A stretch of 64,000 nt of DNA from Coprinus comatus (taxonomy: Eukaryota > Basidiomycota > Agaricomycetes > Agaricales > Agaricaceae), in contig JAWPGT010000003.1 of the NCBI GenBank assembly GCA_034638255.1, positions 1,178,001-1,242,000 on the forward strand. Direction: 5' to 3'. Shown here one piece after another: positions 48,601 to 61,621 of this stretch (position 1 is its first letter; each line of letters starts with the position of its first letter). A program made the position numbers and the translations under genes. Below the pieces are notes generated by a model, which saw only the letters and a list, made by a program, of their open reading frames with translations, ran no database searches and had not been told where the DNA came from.

Positions 48601-50182
48601 CTCTATCGACAGTGGGAGACTCGGAGAGACGATTCCTATGATCGGAATAATAGTCGTGGAGGTTCAAAACAAAAGTTCGGGCCTTGACACTTCCTTTCCA
48701 GCCCATATCTTTCCAAAGTTTTCGTAGATCCTGTCCATATTCATTAATATCCAGGAAAGCAGAGCCATATAAAGCAGGACATACAGGATCATTGATTCGG
48801 TCATGAGCTCCAGCCATGAGTGCACTGATAATATGACCAGATTCTTGCCGTAAGGTTTCATTCAATTGCTTGTTTTGCATATCAAGTTTTCGTTCAAATA
48901 AAACCATGTTGCGACTGAAAGCCTCATCAATATCTTCTTGAATCTCCTTCATCAGTCGTTTCCGAATTTCAGGTAGATCATTTGATCGTCGGCCAGAACC
49001 TCCGCGTCCTGAGATGCGTGATAGGGAATCACCACTCTTAGCCACGAGCTCCTCAAGATACTCATCATTGCTAATACAAGCCTTGACTCCTCCGCGTTCT
49101 TCGATGTACTTTTGGACATCACGTTCTCGAGGTGTGTCGAGTTTTCGGAAGAGCAGAATCATATCTAATTTTTTTGTAATATCAGCCAGCATATTCCCCT
49201 GTCCATCTAGCTTCTCATTGGCAGTTTCGACTCCGATAGTTGTATGGATACTGAGAGCCAATTCGAGTGTTTTCCTGTGTTCCACAAAAGTGTCAGCATA
49301 ACCGGCCAAGCGAGCCTCGTAGATTCCCGATTTGACCGTTTTTGCTGTAGACAAGTAGTTAGACCAAGTTAATGAGTTTGCAATGGAGTAACGTTCTGAC
49401 CCAAAAAGCCTTTCTTGAGATACGCATCACAGGCTGACCCACACGCCTTGATATCGTTGGCTACCTGAATCATAAAATTGCTGAGGCGGTCGGCAATACT
49501 CTGACCGTCACGACCTGGGTCTTTTGAGTTACGTATATGCCGAAGCCTGTAGGTGGAGTAGTTTCTCCCTTAAGGAAACGTCAGGGGAACAAAGAAAAGA
49601 AAGCGTACTCGAAAAAGACAACCATAAGCTCTTGCATTTGTAGCTTAACTGCCAGAACCTTTCTGTCGTTTTCCCTTCTGGTGACATCCATAGTGGCAAT
49701 AAGCGCAAAGGCACCAACTGCGGCTATTCATCGCTTTGTTTTAGTACCCAAAGAAGCCTATAGTATCAGAGAAAAAACCCACCACCTACGAAAGGGTGCA
49801 TACAACCAAGAGCTTGCAATCCCTTCACCAATGTTTTTGCGTTGTCTACATAGCCATTCAAAGCTTCATCCATCCTTCTGAAGTCAATGCCATGGTTTTT
49901 ATCTCTCAGATGACCATTAATTAGCTCGGAATTTTGAGCAACAAAATCTTCGACCGCCTGAAGGGGATCGTTCGCGTCAGACAATGACAATGTTCGAGCT
50001 GATGATCGTTTAGCAAGATAAGCAAAATCCATAGAAAAGCGATACGCACAGCTGAACCCTATATCCGTCGAGTCTATCAAGGATAACGCTTCATGTGAAA
50101 AGGAGGTTTGAAATGCAGCCTTCATAAGTTCTTCCTCATGATCAATGAGGCTACTGAGCCTTTCGCGGGCGTTGTGATTCAT
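45647..50182 (-). CDS. EF-hand / ZZ zinc-finger protein, right-arm copy (frameshifted)
   Basis: Same exon layout as the left-arm gene: start MNHNARERLSSLIDHEEE at 50182, stop at 45647. Exon 1 is open here (FSCAYRFSMDFAYLAKRSS), confirming that the left copy carries an insertion. The EF-hand loop DDDGTGFISIKE and all ZZ ligands (CDWC, CITC, CSAC, HDPAH) are kept. Near 47100 this copy lacks one G (CTTCGGATCC, against CTTCGGGATCC on the left), so in the beta-rich module the frame shifts after GNVLR and the zinc finger is out of frame. The C-terminal coiled coil has 12 residues more than the left copy (ETRVEERLTRME) and a different final tail (DGYPSR). Most differences between copies are synonymous or conservative (for example YEARLAGYADTF against YEARLARCADIF), suggesting past selection or a recent duplication. 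Confidence 0.8.
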
Positions 50183-52465
50183 AGTACCGCGTAATTTTTA
50201 GTGACGAGAACCTGTAGTAGCTCAGTCAACGTTAAATTGCAGCTTGGAAAGATAAGAACATACCTTCGTCAAATATACGTGAAATAGACTATTAGGGGAT
50301 CAACGATGAATGGGTGAATTTGTAGTCGATTTTTAGCAAGGGACCAAAGATCCTGAGAGACCTGAGTCAATTATAAAACACTTCGAGCGCTGATAATGAC
50401 ATCTTCGCTTGTTTGACAGCTGTACAATCACCAATATCAACGCGTCGATCAAATACACATTAATCATTGACGGGGACCACAAGCTACCAGTGCTATAAAA
50501 AAGTAAATTCAACGCACAATGTAGTCTAGCAGCCTGTTTGCATTCCACAGCTATCGCTCAATAGAGCGTCAAGCTAGCCAGAGTGATGGAAAAAGAAAGG
50601 AAACTTGGCGTCACTAATTCCTAAATATAGTGGGTACACCTTGATGCGTATTTTTTTATTACTAATTACTTACTATGTATATATATGTTGTCCAGGAAAC
50701 GCATAACATTCAATTGATGATTACACGGAGATCTCTATCAAGAATAAAATTGGGTGCTCATATTAGAATATGCCCGGGCTGGGATATGCACCAGGGAATA
50801 TGCATCAGCATCATATGTTAAGTATCTACAAGTTTTTCCAAGTCCCGGGAACAGTGCTACTTATGTGAACTATTCTAACTACCATCTGTTGGGCTCTAAA
50901 TGTCAATAGCTTCAGTACTGCCAATCATAACCGGGTTATTCGACATTACCAAGCATTTACTGCAACCATATTTTTGGCGGTTAAACTTAATGAGTTGTAA
51001 TCTTGTAAACCCGCACCAGCTCATGCCAGCATTCTTGTCACCAACCCGGTCCGAACTACAGGAAGTGGAGGATACTTACGGCATAAGTAGGAGCAGTTTG
51101 GTAGAAGTACAAACGTCCTTCCAACACTGTTCCAAAATTAGTGAAAGTCGCGGTGTGCCAAGTAGAGAAAACAATCTTCTGGGGCTTTGGGGCTGAGGTT
51201 ATATGTTATCCCCGCATTCAATCCGAGTAAACTTAACATATTAGTTCTGAGAAATTTGTCAACAGGGACTAGAAGTAATATACTTACCGGGATTCCGTTA
51301 CACGGAACAAAGGGTAATGAGCCATGGCCGGATCTTGTGGCTGCTTGTCACAGAGATGAAGGCTAGTTTAAGGTCTAGTCAAGGTCGAATTCGACTTCGG
51401 AGTCACCGGACCATTTGTATTGCAGATATAATATACCCAACGTGTTCAAGTCAGAGTACCGGAGTTTAATAAAACAGAACAGTACACCACAGCGTGTTCA
51501 GCTTGGTAATGTCTGTCCATGGGGTAAACCAAGGTAAAAATGCCTAGTAGTAGGTACTAGGGAGAAGAAAAATGATAGTCAATTTTCTATTTTTTCGTTA
51601 AGAAATAGCACTATTCTTCTACATGTCTAGCGCTTTGTGGTTCAAACAATAGTTATCTTCACCATGTACTTCTATTTGGTGGTGTTGGCATTACTATTAG
51701 CGATCTCGGAGAACTCACGATCCAAAATCGTGGTCTTAAGGCCACCGACGTGCAAGGTCATATCCCGAATTGGTAGTATTTACACATACATATTCTAGTA
51801 TTGGTGACTCAAAATAGACGGACTCGCTATGTATCGGATCCCGAGGCAGGATATATCATAACAGTGAGAAAGTACTTGGAAAGCACACCACAAGTTCCTA
51901 TAAATGAATCAAACATCAATGTTTGAATCTCTCATGTCAGAAACTCACGTTATTGACAATGTTCCCAGGCTCCTAATCTCAACCAGCATCATGATTCCAG
52001 ACAGTGTAAGCCCAGACTGCACTTGTGGCGGACCTTCTTGAACCAATGGCCTTCATACCAGAACAAAAATACTGACTGGAATCTTGGTGAGCTTGAAACT
52101 GCTGGACATAGAAATAATTTGACTGGATCTGAGAACAAAGATTCAGCGGGAATTAGCAACACGAGGCGAAGAAGCATTGATCACCAGCTAGCACTAGTAT
52201 AATAACGGACATCCGCAAAGTTTCTCATTTGACATTTTTGTCTTCAACACCTAAACCTGTTCCGTTGATTCCGCGCCTAGCGGGTGATGTTCTGTTCTGC
52301 TCTCGGGCCTCTGTGTGGCTTGAAATAATCGTACAGTGGGTACTAACCACTGTTGAATTACTTGTCGGATATCATTACCCCCTTCCGCGGCCATAGGTAT
52401 CACCACTCATTCACCCCGCATCCCTCGCATATATCCTCAGGCCCTAAGGAAGGTCTTGATTGATC
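50183..52465. other. Intergenic part of right arm
   Basis: Mirror of 5425-6492 with a long extra segment. No gene is supported; reading frames here are short and show no family motif. Confidence 0.5.
50923..52027. other. Right-arm-specific segment, about 1.1 kb
   Basis: At this point the left arm runs straight from its equivalent of GCTTCAG(C)AC to TCCTGAACC (5832-5855), while the right arm carries about 1.1 kb between the same flanks. ACTGC occurs at both edges (near 50917 and 52016), possibly a short duplication. No coding frame, LTR or clear terminal inverted repeat was recognised. It could be an insertion on the right or a deletion on the left. Confidence 0.6.
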
Positions 52466-55400
52466 AACATTCAACATCAACTCTCAAACTAAAGTTATTT
52501 ATTCACTGTGTCAGTTGTGATTATTGATTTCGGAGGAAAGTCAGCTGTTAATCTGCAACTTACTCCAGTCTCCGGTCTCAAAAAAGAACCAGTACCCAAG
52601 TTCCAACTATCATGATGGTGATGGTATTCAATGGTAACCCAATTTACCCTACAGCCTGACTGGAACAAAATATTCATCACCATCTTGAGGAAGGCTCCTG
52701 GGCTATGTAGCTGTTCGCACGGATACCCGACTCGCCTTGGGAAAAAAGGCTACCCCCACGCCTCCCATCTTGAAATAAGATTGATATAATACATGCTTGT
52801 GCTGTTTCCATTAAAAGTATGAAATTAGAGCAAATTTCAGTGATTTAAGGGACAAGACCCACGCAAAACCAAGCTTGTCTAAAGCTCCCGATCCAGCTCG
52901 TTTCCCGGTTCCTGTCGATAGTCGGGAATACTACGGATTGGAAATAATAGGAGCTAGTTTATAAAAACACGCCGGTATTGATACTCATGCACATGATGAG
53001 CCAAGTATTTTTTGGTACAATGACCTGTTACTATGAAGATTAGTAACCCAGCTGAGCAACAACGATTAGCTGAGCATCGTTTACAAAGCTTTCCCAGGTA
53101 ACAGATAGTACATTTAGCATATAGCTAAGTATACTATTTTTTACTGGAAGGAGTAAAAGCATAGTAAAAGTTTCAGAGAGAACAGAAACGTGATTGCTTT
53201 CTTCTGAACCAGGCTGTGAGCTGGCAATATCCGAACTCGGAAGCAAATTCACGTCATATCGTATGCATATTACCAGCCAATTCCCCCTTGCAACATCTCT
53301 CAACACATTTTGTAATAGGCTATGAAGGCCATCGGTGGTCGACATTTGTCCTGATTTGATCCTTATGTTCCGTACATAAAAGACCATATGGGGTGGCGGG
53401 ACCGATATGAAAGGAGAACTTCCTGAAATGTTGTCTTAGACATGCGAGTTTTCTCCGTTGATCATTCGAATTACCGGCCTTAATTATATATATTTACTTT
53501 TTTCTCTCTTCGCAAGTTCCCGGTGTCATCGATAAAAAGGCCGCGTGCCATATGAAGATTGTTTTTCCTCAAGAGTTGACCTGAGGGTTCTAGTATTCAG
53601 TTTGTTAGGGATTTAGGGAGTGGATTCTCCTTTCTGTCCTGATCAAGGTATGTTGTCATATGTACTGACTCAAATCTTAAAGTGTATATGCATTCCATTT
53701 ACTTCTTCAACCGTATACACAGTCGCGTTAACCAGCATGCGGGTGTGTCAATATCATTCCTTCAATCCTTGATCTCCGTTAACGCCATAACAGTAAATTA
53801 CACTCGAGAAATATTACTTAGCCGAAATGAAAGAGAAAGGGTGATTTTCTTATGTTCGATCATGGTGCCATCCAAAAGTCGCATGTTCAATTGAATCGCT
53901 TCTGATGGTTTAATCGGATAGATGAGATTGACTGTGTTGGCTAGGAACCAAAATACCTTGATATATCTATTTCATCGTTTATCACGGGTTTCCATTTCCA
54001 GCATCCTACACAAGAAATTGGGTGACCTGCCAAATGCTTCTGCCAGGCGGTCCTTGAGGCTTTCTAATTGATGTAATATGTTTAGGGTTTCTCCAGGGTT
54101 TTCACTTGCATTTCAAAAGTATCAGAGGCTTCAAGCTTCAAGAACGAACAGTCGATGATGATGTCATCAACATCCTTGGATTTGCAAAGCGTAGATACAC
54201 TAGGTAAACAACGAGCATCTCAACAGCGCTCTCATCCCTTCACTTAATCATGAGCACCCAACCCGACTCGGAATGTGATTTGGATTGCACAATGGCCTTT
54301 CTGCAACCTACTTCCGAACTTGAACCAAGCACATTCAATACTGATTAATGATTCTCAGGTCTTTTTGGTCACGTTCTTCCACTCGAAGCTTATGGGCCAT
54401 ATGATGGTGTCATCAAAAACTAAAAGCCTCTGTCAGTTACCAGCGTATACTGTGTTCGGACTTGTGACTTGGTTCGCGATGAAGCAAAAGCAAACCAGGT
54501 ACGAAGCTAGTTCCAATTTTAACGCGCATATATCTCGCTCCTTTCTCTTTTCCGTAGAACTTCCAGCATAGAAAACAACCTTAAGGTTTACAGCTGGAGC
54601 TTGCCAAGTATACTTGCTCTCTTCTCAGATAAATTTTTATCCCATACACCTTCCTTTCATGTCTTCTTTAACTTCCTATTAACCCTTACGCCCACCTTTC
54701 AATCCGTCTCCTCATTCTACTTCTTTTTCATCGCCACCATCACTATTTATAACGATTTCAAAAAGCTAGACCTTGAGCATGGGCCAACGGATAGAAGAAT
54801 ATGTAGTCAGATGCACTCAGGTGCCTGCAGGTAAACGCGTGTTTGACCTATCAAACTTCGTATCAACTGATCTTCCTTGTCCTTCCTAAGAACTTCAAAT
54901 TCGGATCCCTTGAAGTTTCATGCACATTAACCAATCTTAAACTAGCCTATGGGTCACACCATCATACATTTCAACTAGAAGATACTGAAAGACGAGTTAG
55001 TGGACATTTTTCAAGAACTTTATCAAGTCCGATAACTCACTAGCAATAGTACAACGGTTCGAGCACAGGGAGATGGCTACTATAACGGGCTCACAGTACA
55101 GCAATATTTAATGTATAATTCACGGTGGTAGCTTTACAGCCTACTATGATGACATTGGTGGCTTCTCACGCAATGACTCGGTTACTACTCCGAGGATCGA
55201 TAAGATATTGGGCGTTGAATTGTTATGATTAAGTTGTTAATGAGGTGATCGGTTTAATAGAACCACTGGGAGATGGACTGGCGCAGTACGATGTCACAAG
55301 CGGTTCAGTTTCATACTACAGCTAGGAGCAGCAATGACTCCGTAATGCACCGAGTGGGAACATGTGTATGATGTGTGCCTAGGTTCTTTATAGAAAACCT

Positions 55401-57180
55401 GACCACTGTTATACATAGTAAATTATGCTACAACGATTCGAGTACTAATTAAAGTTTCAGAATAAAAAGTGATGTTGTAGTGGATCGAAAACACTCGGTT
55501 ACTGTCCACTGCTTGAATATTGTCAATACTCCGACGCATTCCACTGCTCTCACTCCGCACTAATCGGAAGTCAACCAACCCAACAATCGCTCAGTAAACG
55601 AGTAGTTAAATCTTTGGGGAAAAGTCACTGAGTCGGATGATAACATAGTACTATCATCAGATCTATTGTATGGCTGATCCTTCCCTGTTAAGCTATTCGT
55701 CTATTAGCCTCCTACCGTAATGATCTTAGTATAAACCACAGCCTTAAGAGATAACCACACATTACTACTATGAAACAGTGTCGAACAATGAGTAAGCAAG
55801 TGTGGTACTCAAGAAACGGTAATGATAATTCATAAATTGAACTCCGTTCGGATATCGATAGTAGACCCAGTTCGAGAGTCAAACGGTACCTATAGGCTGA
55901 ACATGAGGATGAGGCGTGTTCATAAGTATCCGTCTATTGGCCCAAGCTTCCTTGTTATGTACTGTACCAACTACCCTGAATTACTACTCCGTTTCTTCAA
56001 AAATTGCTCCCCCCCCAAAGCTTGAAACTTGAACCCCATCGGATTCATGGCTTGGAAGTCCGTGCAGACCTTTCAATCTCTGGTTCACGAAACGTTAGTT
56101 TCCATGATGATATCACGAGTCAATGGTGTAGAATTCTCATTAGATATTCATCTCACTCAAGCTGAAATTTATATTTAATTCATTTGGTGATTATTAACTC
56201 TCTGACACTGCAGGGGTCACTTTCTATTGGTTTTGTGACTATACTTTGAGGTTAATTTGAATAAAGATTGCATCGCCTTGGAGTTCCAAGCAATAGTCGT
56301 AGTACTTAGGACTTCGAGTCGGAACTCACGGGCCTAGAATCTAACTAAGTTCCGGATTCCGGAGTCAAAGAATAACTGTGTGATTGTAATACCTCCGAGA
56401 ATTTTCTGGACCCTAATGCTCGCAGCAGCATCATATTAAGTGACCGGTAGAATGATCGTATACAATTTTGGACCATCATAAAAAGAAAGAAACACTTCGA
56501 TAGTTCGACCTGATCTACACAAACTATATCTAAGAACTTTGAAAAAGAGCTAAATTTAAAATGTGGATTGCAAAGAATTTCAATAGGATTTATTATGAGA
56601 TAAACTCCCACTAAAACTGTTAACATATTGCACCTCTTGTTCCAAGTCTTCAAACATAAAAGACAAAGACGCACTAACCCTTCAAGTAAGATAAGTCGAA
56701 ATTAGTATTTAAAACAAAAAAATAAATTGAAAATTCTTGCCAAGCGGCGCTCAAGATAAACAACACAATCACAAAAGGGTCGTCAACATCAGTTCAATAA
56801 ATAAAGAAACCAATTATTACCTACGTAAAAGTAGCAGTACGTCATAAAGACTTTCGGATCATCCGAGTCATCATCATCCCCAACCAAGGAGTCGAACCAA
56901 TGATTCGCTTTGAAGGGAAAGAAAGAAGTTGAAGTGGGAAATTCATCATCAATACTAGCCTGAGCGTCCGAGTCACTCATATCACCATTACTACTAAAGA
57001 ATTATGTACTTACGTTCCGACGGAGTCCTCCCCACGGGGGATGTACTTTAAGGTATGAGTAGCACTGTTGACGTGGCAACTTAGAAGAATCTCGGATCCA
57101 AGTCGAGTGCGGCAGTTGCGGTTGCGGCACTTAGTATTTAGTTACTTCTTGAAATGAAGAAACGCCTTTACTAGCCACGT

Positions 57181-57207
57181 AGCAGTAGCAGTAGCAGTAG
57201 CAGTAGT
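57181..57207. repeat. AGCAGT hexamer microsatellite
   Basis: About four and a half tandem AGCAGT units followed by one more AGT, in non-coding DNA. Confidence 0.8.
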
Positions 57208-60200
57208 ACTTGAAAGACTTCTTTTTCCACTTTTACCCACATACCACACAAAAATGCTACTCTCATGTGCTACTCTAATAGTACCAGTGGGTCACGGCTA
57301 ATAATTTGAAGTATTACGTCCTACCAACCCTTGTCCTTTACTTCTTGACTCTTCAACGTGTATGATCATCATGCCGCCTCCTATCACCCTAACTTACCCT
57401 TACTCTATTAATAAGTATATGATGAAGGATTCGGATTCGGTCCGAGGCTAGTCGGTATGCAATGCACAATGCGCATCGGAAGAACTTAACGGTTATGATG
57501 GGGCTGTGAGAGACTATTAGTTGGCTGTGGGGCTGTGTATATGCAGTGATGTGTGAGGCGTATGTGAGGCGAAAGTCTGAAGCCTTGAGGTGAACCAATT
57601 AACGGAAGTCTGGTTTATTATATCATATATGCGAGAAGTTACTATGGTAAGTTACGAGTCTCTCGGAGTCTCGGAGTTCGCTGATAGTAGTCATAAGTGA
57701 GCTTGGCCTCGAGTGAGTGTGGTAAGTGTTGGAGTAAGCAGTCTTTGCGAGTATGCTAAGTCATACAGTTCAGTTGAACGTGATACCTGTTAACAGTGGA
57801 GATAATAGGAATTCAATTATTCAGGTTTGAATCCGCCGGTTTGACTAGAAATCATCATCAGAAGAGAACTATTTAGGTAGAGATCTACGTACTCTACTCG
57901 GACCTCCTTCCTGAGCTTGAAAACGAGTCAAAAACCACCAAGTGTCCAAACTTGAACTTGACTTGCTCTATGGAACTTCTGCCAGCAGAAGTCTCGGAAG
58001 TCGAAGTCATCATCAGAAGAGAAGTGAGTTGAACATGATCGATGAGCTTCATTGAATCAATGGATGGCATATTGGTAGTTACAGGAGAAATGGATGACGC
58101 ATGTCAGGTGGATGCCGTTGACGTTGAAAAGTTCATTATCACTAATCTAGTCAGTACGTACTAGATGCGACCTACTTGTTACTGCTCTTGAGCTCTATAG
58201 CAGCGCTCTGTCTGGGCTCTGTTGGCCACGCGGGCGGCCATTACAACAAACCGCCGGGTACCAAGAGTATTTGTTTCAACTTAAATATCAATTAGCACTG
58301 GGGGGGTCAAATTTCAATTTTATTTGAAATATATCCTGATATTCGTATTCAAACTCCTTATCACATCGATTATCTCTGTCAGTAACGGCAATACATCAAT
58401 ATCAATGATAAAATGATAAAACTCCCGAATAACCCCAAGTTTGAACGTTTTGAACGTTCAATGCGTCAAGCTGTTTCTATTTCACCCAGGTTCCTTATTT
58501 AAAAATATTCCTTCTTCAACTTCTTTTCAGCAAAGACTGTAACCCTTTTTTCTACTTTTTGCTTTCTTTCCTAGCTTACTTCAACACGGTTTGAAATTCT
58601 CTTTCTACTTTGTGTTGTTGGAACCGAAGTAACTATAAATATATCAGTAAGTCGTGACCAACTTCCTCCAACCGAAGAGTCGGGGCTCGGTATTCCTATA
58701 ACCCAAAGTTAACAGGAGTTTCAATAAAAGGGTGTTATTAAATAATAACCATACTATTAATATAAATAAACCCGAACAACTTGTTTCTTCGCAGCCACCA
58801 GTGACTCCAGCTTAGCTTCACCTTCACCACGCAACATGTACATACGACATAGCGCTGGTATACTGAGGGTAACTACTCCTAAATGACTTAAATTGGGTCC
58901 TTCGGAACCCTCTTCAATCCCCGATTAAGATTAAAAACCAAAAACTAGAAACATCTCATTTCTTAGTGGCACAAGTTGATAATTCCCACTGGTAGCATTC
59001 GCAATTGTTGTTAATCCTGGGTGGCCCAGGTGGGTAATATTGAACCATAGATTGGGATCTACTCCAAAGTGAAAAGTTGGAGCTGTTACGAAGAACTTCC
59101 AAACTTCAAAAAAAAAAAAGTTTCGATCAATGGTTCGGGTTCTTTCTCCATCTATTTCTTCTGGTCAATCTGTTCGGAACACGAGATAATTTTTTTTAAA
59201 TTGGAGATTGACCGGGGTAGACCGTAAGGTCAATGAGTTGTGTTTTGTAAGTTAATGAAAAAAAGGAGGGGTGAGAATGTTAAGGTTGCATATCCTTACT
59301 TTAATTAGGATAAAAAGTCTATGACATATACATATATAAGTACCAATGAGTAACCTGTCGATTTTCTTCTTACATAGGATTGAAGTTATAATAAACAAAT
59401 TTCCACGCTCAAATGTCAACAACTTCAAGGTACTAAGAAATTCGAGTAGGTATCCAATAAGTATTATAGTGAGAATCGGAGCAGTTCTATACTAGAACTT
59501 CATAATACATTATGGAGTTTTGGAGTATTCTCCATCTGGGAAAAAGACTCTTCTCCTGAAATCAGAGCACACGCACAAAATTGCAACACAGCGCCAATTG
59601 CGTGGTTTGTGCTATTTGTTGGGTTAACCCCCCTATTTATTATATTTATTTCTCAGATCTACATAATCTACACTGTATAATATGTATTGATTGATATACA
59701 AGTATACCAGAGATTTCTTTTTTTGTATGGTTACCATTTACCATTTGGCCCCTTGATTAGTAGTGTGTGTTGTTGTGTGGTTGCGGTGTACACTGCATCC
59801 CCCGATTCCCGCTACCGTATTTCTATATTTGGATATGATATGATGGAAAAACTTCGTGAACAAGAAGAAACAAGAACAAGAAGACGAACAAGAACAAAAA
59901 TGAAAATTTTCATAAGGGTACCTTCGTACCTTCTTAAATCGTGGGAATGAAGTTTATTGCTTACTGTCATGAGAGAATTTAGAAGAAGTTCAGATTCAGA
60001 TGATTGTTTGAACTTTGAACTTTTGAAAAATAAATAAAATAAAATAAAAGTTGCCTTCGTAATGATGGAATGGATCTACTTCTTCTTTTTTTTTTTTGAC
60101 ACACACACGTCAACATAAGTTCTCTTCTTCTAAGTCCCTCCCTATCCCTCTTCCTCATCTTCATCCCGGACCGCTTCTTCAGGAACCAGTGGAACATCCC

Positions 60201-61580
60201 TAAAAAAAAACGCCACCCCCAACTTTGTTGAAGTTCTCCAGCAACTTGTGGCACCACGGTCCGTACGCGAACCACTCCCAAAACAAATCAGGGTAAAGTA
60301 AGTAAACTTAGTGAGTCACGACCTGGACATGATGTGGTTCATTCCAGCTGACACTGGATACTGGAGAAAAGGAAGGTTCCTGAAAGTCATACAGCGTGAT
60401 GTCCGCGTCAGGCATGTGCATGACTTGGAATGTACGAGAATCAAGAACACCCACCAGGAAAAAAGAAATGTGGGACTAGATCTGATGCCAATGATTCTCT
60501 TTTTTTGATTATTGATGCGTAGTATTAAGTACTGCTGGAGCTTGAGATGGAGCCGTCATCTGGAGCTTCACACCTCTAGCGAAAATCTCGCATTTGGAAA
60601 AATAAAATGGAATAAAATAGAGAAAATGGAAATCTCCATTCAATGCGTGGTGTGGAAAGAGGTTACTCACTTCTCACTAGTACTGTGTAAGTCATAATGA
60701 ATGTCATAATTCCCTTATAAGTTATGGTTATGGCTGTGTGGAAGTTGTATTATTCATCTGATTGAATTGAGAGGATTGGAGAGACGGCGGGTAGGTGTGT
60801 GGGAGAGAACAAGTGAGGAGATTAAATGCTACGAGTACAAACAACACCCATAATGGAGCTCCCCAAAAGCCGTTGTTGTGTAACGTTTTAACTAGGTCCT
60901 TGTCCAAATAGATTAACTTCAAGTTGTAGGTGGCTTGGTTGAAGAAGGAAATGGTAGAGTTGTACTCTCTATCTATCTTTCTTTTCCGTACCTTCTTTAC
61001 CTACTATGAATTTCACCGTTTTGTGCTTCCCGATCAGATTTCATAAGAAAGGATGAGTTTAGTGAAGTCTCTCTCATATGTAATAAGTACTATGAGATTA
61101 TTAATGATTCTAAATAAACGGGCATAAATCAAGTGAGGAAGGTCACATGTGGCTGATACACAAATAATATGATATTGATTTCGGGGGTTCCCAATGAAAA
61201 CCAAAAAAAAAGTGACGACGACAAGACTGACGAGATAGATGACGTCTGAAGCTCTGAAGACTCCACCTTGAGTTTATAGAGAAGAGGGTTTTCGCACGTA
61301 TGTAGTCTAATTTTATTTAGCAAGTCCGTTCCTCAAAAGTGTGTCCAACGGATGTTTTCGTTTGCTGCACCGTGGTCGTGGGGTGTCAATCGAGAGAAGG
61401 GGAGGCATGGGTCAAGCAAAATGGGCTGACCACGAGTTGTTGGAAAATCGAGCCTTGATGGGAAATGTATTTGGGGTTCAATTTGTAAGTGAGCTGAACC
61501 ACTGCAAACCGAGACGAACCGAGACGCGGGTCCGCGTGACCCGGGAAAGGGCCAGGGCAAACCAAGCCGAGAGGTAGTGA

Positions 61581-61590
61581 TATATAAATA
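61581..61590 (+). promoter_or_regulatory. Candidate TATA box
   Basis: TATATAAATA, 32 bases before the ATG at 61622. The 5' UTR would then be very short, so either the TATA is used with a start site close to the ATG or the true start codon is further in. Confidence 0.35.
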
Positions 61591-61621
61591 AGAAAATGCA
61601 AGGAAAGTGCGGCCAGCCAAG

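Larger units (their letters stand above)
44873..52465 (-). repeat. Right arm of large inverted duplication (IR-R)
   Basis: About 7.6 kb, reverse complement of 5425-11625. It is longer than the left arm mainly because of a 1.1-kb stretch (about 50923-52027) and about 130 bases near 45030-45160 that the left arm lacks. The two arms are separated by 33 kb of ordinary genes. Confidence 0.85.
52466..61621. other. Gene-poor region, 9 kb
   Basis: No gene I can support. All frames are short, lack family motifs and do not chain through plausible introns. Visible structure: a hexamer microsatellite at 57181-57207; a 15-base repeat ATCATCAGAAGAGAA near 57853 and 58008; an A/G-rich ACAAGAA-type stretch near 59860-59900; and TATATAAATA at 61581-61590 just before the next gene. 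The region may contain eroded transposons that cannot be recognised by eye. Confidence 0.45.

Noticed and set aside
50923..52027. Solo LTR interpretation of the right-arm-specific segment
   Set aside because: TG...CA edges can be forced, but no matching five-base target duplication or internal LTR signals were seen.
53040..54571. Isolated frames of about 100 codons in the gene-poor region
   Set aside because: No recognisable domain, no matching intron-exon chain, and lengths expected by chance in 9 kb.
56345..56980. Minus-strand frames, one starting MSDSDAQASIDDEF
   Set aside because: The start looks protein-like and acidic, but no downstream exon continues it with conserved features; too weak to call a gene.
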